Positions 52,201-61,200 of a stretch of 64,000 nt of DNA are shown here, piece by piece. The stretch's first letter is position 1; each line of letters begins with the position of its first letter. A model generated the notes under the pieces. That model saw only the letters and a program-made list of their open reading frames with translations. It did not search any database and had not been told where the DNA came from. A program made the translations under genes and the position numbers. Source of the DNA: Steromphala cineraria (lineage: Eukaryota > Mollusca > Gastropoda > Trochida > Trochidae); assembly GCA_916613615.1 (NCBI GenBank), contig OU744723.1, positions 30,084,296 to 30,148,295 of the forward strand. Reading direction: 5' to 3'.

Positions 52201-55200
52201 CCAGCACACTATGAGTGAGTCATTTCCTGTAGTTTACCTCATAGCTATACTGTAGGACCAGCACACTATGAGTGAGTCACTTCCTGTAGTTTACCTCATA
52301 GCTATACTGTAGGACCAGCACACTATGAATGAGTCACTTCCTGTAGTTTACCTCATAGCTATACTGTAGGACCAGCACACAATGAGTGAGTCACTTCCTG
52401 TAGTTTACCTCATAGCTTTACTGTAGGACCAGCACACTATGAGTGAGTCACTTCCTGTAGTTTACCTCATAGCTTTACTGTAGGACCAGTACACTATGAG
52501 TGAGTCACTTCCTGTAGTTTACCTCATAGCTTTACTGTAGGACCAGCACACTATGAATGAGTCACTTCCTGTAGTTTACCTCATAGCTTTACTGTAGGAC
52601 CAGTACACTATGAGTGAGTCACTTCCTGTAGTTTACCTCATAGCTATACTGTAGGACCAGCACACTATGAGTGAGTCACTTCCTGTAGTTTACCTCATAG
52701 CTATACTGTAGGACCAGCACACTATGAATGAGTCACTTCCTGTAGTTTACCTCATAGCTTTACTGTAGGACCAGCACACTATGAGTGAGTCACTTCCTGT
52801 AGTTTACCTCATAGCTTTACTGTAGGACCAGTACACTATGAGTGAGTCACTTCCTGTAGTTTACCTCATAGCTTTACTGTAGGACCAGCACACAATGAAT
52901 GAGTCACTTCCTGTAGTTTACCTCATAGCTTTACTGTAGGACCAGCACACTATGATTGAGTCACTTCCTGTAGTTTACCTCATAGCTTTACTGTAGGACC
53001 AGTACACAATGAATGAGTCACTTCCTGTAGTTTACCTCATAGCTTTACTGTAGGACCAGCACACTATGAATGAGTCACTTCCTGTAGTTTACCTCATAGC
53101 TTTACTGTAGGACCAGCACACTATGAATGAGTCACTTCCTGTAGTTTACCTCGTAGCTATACTGTAGGACCAGCACACTATGAGTGAGTCACTTCCTGTA
53201 GTTTACCTCATAGCTATACTGTAGGACCAGCACACTATGAATGAGTCACTTCCTGTAGTTTACCTCATAGCTTTACTGCAGGACCAGCACACTATGAATG
53301 AGTCACTTCCTGTAGTTTACCTCATAGCTATACTGTTTGACCAGCACACTATGAATGAGTCACTTCCTGTAGTTTACCTCATAGCTTTACTGTAGGACCA
53401 GCACACTATGAATGAGTCACTTCCTGTAGTTTACCTCATAGCTTTACTGTAGGACCAGCACACTATGAGTGAGTCATTTCCTGTAGTTTACCTCATAGCT
53501 ATACTGTAGGACCAGCACACTATGAGTGAGTCACTTCCTGTAGTTTACCTCATAGCTTTACTGTAGGACCAGCACACTATGAGTGAGTCACTTCCTGTAG
53601 TTTACCTCATAGCTATACTGTAGGACCAGCACACTATGAGTGAGTCACTTCCTGTAGTTTACCTCATAGCTATACTGTTTGACCAGCACACTATGAATGA
53701 GTCACTTCCTGTAGTTTACCTCATAGCTTTACTGTAGGACCAGCACACTATGAATGAGTCACTTCCTGTAGTTTACCTCATAGCTATACTGTTTGACCAG
53801 CACACTATGAATGAGTCACTTCCTGTAGTTTACCTCATAGCTTTACTGTAGGACCAGCACACTATGAATGAGTCACTTCCTGTAGTTTACCTCATAGCTT
53901 TACTGTAGGACCAGCACACTATGAGTGAGTCATTTCCTGTAGTTTACCTCATAGCTATACTGTAGGACCAGCACACTATGAGTGAGTCACTTCCTGTAGT
54001 TTACCTCATAGCTTTACTGTAGGACCAGCACACTATGAGTGAGTCATTTCCTGTAGTTTACCTCATAGCTTTACTGTAGGACCAGCACACTATGAATGAG
54101 TCACTTCCTGTAGTTTACCTCATAGCTTTACTGTAGGACCAGTACACTATGAGTGAGTCACTTCCTGTAGTTTACCTCATAGCTATACTGTAGGACCAGC
54201 ACACTATGAGTGAGTCACTTCCTGTAGTTTACCTCATAGCTATACTGTAGGACCAGCACACTATGAATGAGTCACTTCCTGTAGTTTACCTCATAGCTAT
54301 ACTGTAGGACCAGCACACTATGAGTGAGTCACTTCCTGTAGTTTACCTCATAGCTTTACTGTAGGACCAGCACACTATGAGTGAGTCACTTCCTGTAGTT
54401 TACCTCATAGCTTTACTGTAGGACCAGCACACTATGAATGAGTCACTTCCTGTAGTTTACCTCATAGCTATACTGTAGGACCAGTACACAATGAATGAGT
54501 CACTTCCTGTAGTTTACCTCATAGCTTTACTGTAGGACCAGCACACTATGAATGAGTCACTTCCTGTAGTTTACCTCATAGCTTTACTGTAGGACCAGCA
54601 CACTATGAGTGAGTCACTTCCTGTAGTTTACCTCATAGCTTTACTGTAGGACCAGTACACTATGAGTGAGTCACTTCCTGTAGTTTACCTCATAGCTATA
54701 CTGTAGGACCAGCACACTATGAGTGAGTCACTTCCTGTAGTTTACCTCATAGCTATACTGTAGGACCAGTACACAATGAATGAGTCACTTCCTGTAGTTT
54801 ACCTCATAGCTTTACTGTAGGACCAGCACACTATGAGTGAGTCACTTCCTGTAGTTTACCTCATAGCTTTACTGTAGGACCAGTACACTATGAGTGAGTC
54901 ACTTCCTGTAGTTTACCTCATAGCTTTACTGTAGGACCAGCACACTATGAATGAGTCACTTCCTGTAGTTTACCTCATAGCTTTACTGTAGGACCAGCAC
55001 ACTATGAGTGAGTCACTTCCTGTAGTTTACCTCATAGCTTTACTGTAGGACCAGTACACTATGAGTGAGTCACTTCCTGTAGTTTACCTCATAGCTTTAC
55101 TGTAGGACCAGTACACTATGAGTGAGTCATTTCCTGTAGTTTACCTCATAGCTTTACTGTAGGACCAGTACACTATGAATGAGTCACTTCCTGTAGTTTA

Positions 55201-58200
55201 CCTCATAGCTTTACTGTAGGACCAGTACACTATGAGTGAGTCACTTCCTGTAGTTTACCTCATAGCTTTACTGTAGGACCAGTACACTATGAGTGAGTCA
55301 CTTCCTGTAGTTTACCTCATAGCTATACTGTAGGACCAGCACACAATGAATGAGTCACTTCCTGTAGTTTACCTCATAGCTTTACTGTAGGACCAGTACA
55401 CTATGAGTGAGTCACTTCCTGTAGTTTACCTCATAGCTTTACTGTAGGACCAGCACACAATGAATGAGTCACTTCCTGTAGTTTACCTCATAGCTTTACT
55501 GTAGGACCAGCACACTATGAATGAGTCACTTCCTGTAGTTTACCTCATAGCTTTACTGTAGGACCAGCACACTATGAGTGAGTCACTTCCTGTAGTTTAC
55601 CTCATAGCTTTACTGTAGGACCAGCACACTATGAATGAGTCACTTCCTGTAGTTTACCTCATAGCTTTACTGTAGGACCAGCACACTATGAATGAGTCAC
55701 TTCCTGTAGTTTACCTCATAGCTATACTGTAGGACCAGTACACTATGAGTGAGTCACTTCCTGTAGTTTACCTCATAGCTATACTGTAGGACCAGTACAC
55801 TATGAGTGAGTCACTTCCTGTAGTTTACCTCATAGCTTTACTGTAGGACCAGCACACTATGAATGAGTCACTTCCTGTAGTTTACCTCAAAGCTTTACTG
55901 TAGGACCACTACACTATTAGTGAGTCACTTCCTGTAGTTTACCTCATAGCTATACTGTAGGACCAGTACACTATTAGTGAGTCACTTCCTGTAGTTTACC
56001 TCATAGCTTTACTGTAGGACCAGTACACTATGAGTGAGTCATTTCCTGTAGTTTACCTCATAGCTATACTGTAGGACCAGCACACTATGAGTGAGTCACT
56101 TCCTGTAGTTTACCTCATAGCTTTACTGTAGGACCAGCACACAATGAATGAGTCACTTCCTGTAGTTTACCTCATAGCTTTACTGTAGGACCAGCACACT
56201 ATGAATGAGTCACTTCCTGTAGTTTACCTCATAGCTATACTGTAGGACCAGTACACTATGAGTGAGTCACTTCCTGTAGTTTACCTCATAGCTTTACTGT
56301 AGGACCAGTACACTATGAATGAGTCACTTCCTGTAGTTTACCTCATAGCTTTACTGTAGGACCAGTACACTATGAGTGAGTCACTTCCTGTAGTTTACCT
56401 CATAGCTTTACTGTAGGACCAGTACACTATGAGTGAGTCACTTCCTGTAGTTTACCTCATAGCTATACTGTAGGACCAGCACACAATGAATGAGTCACTT
56501 CCTGTAGTTTACCTCATAGCTTTACTGTAGGACCAGTACACTATGAGTGAGTCACTTCCTGTAGTTTACCTCATAGCTTTACTGTAGGACCAGCACACAA
56601 TGAATGAGTCACTTCCTGTAGTTTACCTCATAGCTTTACTGTAGGACCAGCACACTATGAATGAGTCACTTCCTGTAGTTTACCTCATAGCTTTACTGTA
56701 GGACCAGCACACTATGAGTGAGTCACTTCCTGTAGTTTACCTCATAGCTTTACTGTAGGACCAGCACACTATGAATGAGTCACTTCCTGTAGTTTACCTC
56801 ATAGCTTTACTGTAGGACCAGCACACTATGAATGAGTCACTTCCTGTAGTTTACCTCATAGCTTTACTGTAGGACCAGTACACTATGAGTGAGTCACTTC
56901 CTGTAGTTTACCTCATAGCTTTACTGTAGGACCAGTACACTATGAGTGAGTCACTTCCTGTAGTTTACCTCATAGTTATACTGTAGGACCAGCACACTAT
57001 GAGTGAGTCACTTCCTGTAGTTTACCTCATAGCTTTACTGTAGGACCAGTACACAATGAGTGAGTCACTTCCTGTAGTTTACCTCATAGCTTTACTGTAG
57101 GACCAGCACACTATGAGTGAGTCACTTCCTGTAGTTTACCTCATAGCTTTACTGTAGGACCAGCACACTATGAATGAGTCACTTCCTGTAGTTTACCTCA
57201 TAGCTTTACTGTAGGACCAGCACACTATCAATCATCGCATCTGTCTTGGCTCTACCATCAAGTGAAATAGGCTTGGTACAAATCTGGGTTACTGTATAAA
57301 CAGAGGTACCTTACTTGTGACATCCAACCTCATCTTCTCAAATACATCGCCCAATTCCGTTGCAATAACGTCAACCTATTGATAGACTCCGGCCGACATA
57401 AAAATATTCCCCGCAGCCAAAGAATTTTTCTCCTACCTCATGTAAGAATCCTGATCTCTGATTGGTCCACGTGACCCTGGATAGATACTGATATCACCCT
57501 CTTCAGCAGGGTGATAAATCATTTATACCCCGGCACATAAAAAGCATGAAAAAGTGTGCAGATTAAGCGTCTTGAATGTACAATGTATGTTACCTCGAAC
57601 ACATGATCAAGCTGGTTACTTTTGATCAACCAATAAGCTTTGTACAAATTATAGTAAAATTACTGAAGCAGTGAACGTTTTTCTCACTCTTTATCTTCAT
57701 ATTATATGCGTTTTGTTTAAACATTTGGTAAGATAAATTCGTTATACTATTCAGAGGCGGGGTACATGGGAGATATCCGCCTCTCGCTTGCGTTATGCAA
57801 CCCCGCCTCTGAATAGTATAACTTATAATGTATGTTACCTCGAACACATGATCCAGCTGGTTACTTTTGATCAACCGAAATGTAGCCTTGAACAAACCAT
57901 AGTCAAAGGGTTTACGCAGTTAACGTTTTTCTTTATCTTCATATTATATGCGTTTTGTTTCAACATTTGGTAAGATAAATTCATTATACCATTCAGAGGC
58001 GGGGCAATGGGGGAGATATCAATCTCTCGCTTGGTGTTTTGCAACTCGCCTCGCCAAGCTCGAGGCGGATATTTCCCCATGCACCCCGCCTCTGAATGGT
58101 ATAACTTATAGTGGAACATGTTCCACTGAAAATTCAAGTTCATTCAAGACGAATACCATATTCCCCTGTATTGTGCTAAGTATCATCTACGAAAAATGTA

Positions 58201-61200
58201 CACAAGTCCGTATTACATTTAAAATCCAATATTGCTTAAATTCTCTCAGCTCATGCAATCTCCTGAAAATCAGACAATCCAAACACAGCTGTTTTCAACG
58301 CAAATGGTTAATCTCATAACCTTAATTTTCTAATAGATTTATTGCCTGCAATATATATTTTCTATCGATTTCAATACTATAGTTTGGCCCCAAGGCCTCA
58401 TACTGTATAAAATATGATTGCCTATATGTATGCCTGTATATAAACTAAGCAAACATGAAATTTAACTCCCGAGATTGTTAAGAGAAAAAAAAAACATTGT
58501 AAAAATTAGCTGTAGGTTTAACGCGAGTATTTAAGTTTTATGCAGAAGATCTTAACATAAACAGAACAAAAATATGTCTCGCCGGAAGTCTTTTATGTTG
58601 ACTATGTTCATGACATCACAGTATCCTCCAATACAAAGTTCACAGAATGGAGAACGACTGGAATGAAGCGTTCAGTAACGGTCTCCTCTAGACAGGTAGT
58701 CATGGCTTAAGTAGAAATTCTTCCTCCTCTTCAAATTTTAAAGCACCAACACCGGTATAATAACAACCCTAGTAATTTGAGGTTTTGATGATAAAGCAGA
58801 ACATGTAAATATATATATAGTAAATAAAATTGCTAGGCTTGGATGCTTCGGAATGTATTAATATTATTACCTACGATGCCGTAGGACAACTTGATCATTG
58901 TTACGTCATGATTTAAACGATTCTTTGACGTCACGGTTTACCAATGACGTTGCAATCTGTCGGGGCCGGCGGGCGCTAGTCCGCCTATGCTGAGAAGTTC
59001 ATGTTGGCAATAACAGAATATTATATTCGTTTACAACACTTGTGCCTAAATATCACCTAATCGCCTAATAACACCTCGCTCTCGCTCGGGAAATACTAAT
59101 ATCTAGCCACTCTTGTCGTAAAGATAGTTTCTCATGGACGCTCATAAAAACATCCACTAAGTCGGTTGTTGGTTGGTCGATATGACCAGTGAACAACCAC
59201 TTTATGAAATCTCTTTCTTTAATTAAAATATGGCCGAGACATTTTTGAATGTGATGGCGTGTGAAAAATGTTTCCCAAGTGCGAGATGTGTTACAGAAGA
59301 TATTGAATCTAAAAAGCCGTTATGGACCTTGATAGTGTGCATTTCCTATGGGTTTCGTTGTAGCAACCGCGCCTTTTAGGTTAGAGGTCATAAGTGTGAT
59401 GGACTCATCCATGTCATCCAAACTCGCCAAAATGATCTTCATGTTATTGATAACAAAAGCGTAAAATAATGACATATTCTTTATACAGAATTTCTGCAGG
59501 AATTACGAAGTACAAAGCTTTTCATTTGCGCTGGAATATCTTAGGCGATGTTTCCGAGAATTTATCATTCATCAAACAAGGAACATGGAATATCACGTTT
59601 GAAGTATGACTATACACAATTATCTCAAATGACTCCTCACAAGTCTTCTGCGGGCAATGAATAGCATGTTTGATTCATCCGCATCATCTGGGTTAGTGGT
59701 CAGTAGTAAGGTCGACTCATTCACGTCTTCTGGGTTGGTGGTCAGTAGTATGGTCGACTCATTCACGTCTTCTGGGTTAGTGGTCAGTAGTATGGTCGAC
59801 TCATTCACGTCTTCTGGGTTATTGGTCAGTAGTATGGTCGACTCATTCACGTCTTCTGGGTTGGTGGTCAGTAGTATGGTCGACTCATTCACGTCTTCTG
59901 GGTTATTGGTCAGTAGTATGGTCGACTCATTCACGTCTTCTGGGTTGGTGGTCAGTAGTATGGTCGACTCATTCACGTCTTCTGGGTTATTGGTCAGTAG
60001 TATGGTCGACTCATCCACGTCTTCTGGGTTAGTGGTCAGTAGTATGGTCGACTCATTCACGTCTTCTGGGTTATTGGTCAGTAGTATGGTCGACTCATCC
60101 ACGTCTTCTGGGTTAGTGGTCAGTAGTATGGTCGACTCATTCACGTCTTCTGGGTTATTGGTCAGTAGTAAGGTCGACTCATTCACGTCTTCTGGGTTAG
60201 TGGTCAGAAGTATGGTCGACTCATCCACGTCTTCTTGGTAAGTGGTCAGTAGTTTGTTGGACTCATCCACGTCTTCGTGGTAAGTGGCTATTGGTGAGTT
60301 GCATTTTCCATGTCTTATGAATCCTAATGTTTCCATGTTGACTGGCATAGCGGTTACTGATGTGTTCTATAAACATTTGCGTCTTGTTGGTTAGTGGTTA
60401 TTCGTGTTTTAGACTTTTATGAATATGTGCACAGACGATCATCATTATGATATATTGACTGGTGTGTTGACAGTATTCTATCATTCTACCATTCTACCAA
60501 ATTAACATGTCCAATGTTTTATGAATTTCTTCAAGGGTTTTGATGATTTGAACAAACTATTGTTTATTTTTCAGAGTGTCCGAGTGGTACCTACGGAGAC
60601 AACTGCAAACATATGTGCACGTGCAAGATGGGGTCGAGCTGCCGTGTGACGGACGGGTACTGTCTGTGCCCCCCGGGTTTCACGGGCCGGGACTGCGACC
60701 AGGGTGGGTGCGCTAGATAATATATAGAGCGGGACTGCGACCAGGATGGGTGCGCTAGATAATATATAGGGCGGGACTGCGACAAGGATGGGTGCGCTAG
60801 ATAATAAACTCATGTCCAAAAGAAACGATACCAAGTTTTCAAAGTCGTCCGAAACAAAATTCTATAACCTGACAGAGTCGAATTTAAGTGTGTCTAGCAG
60901 GCATAGATTTTGTAAAAAAAGTATGCACATTTTCATTCTTCAGGAAAAGATACTTATGATTTTGTGTCTTTTTAAATGTACATGGAGTGCATAAATCGAA
61001 ATTTCAAATTGTTTTATGAACAGAACTTTTGTCATTTCACTTTACAATTGATAAAGTGTTGAATTTATGTCAGAAAAAATGTTGTTGATATAATACACTT
61101 TATTTGACATAAATTCGTTGACGCGTCACTGCACTAGAACGTTTTAAAACAAGCGAAAGTGTCCAATTTCTCTCTGCTATCTCGCCTAGTTAAGGAGATT

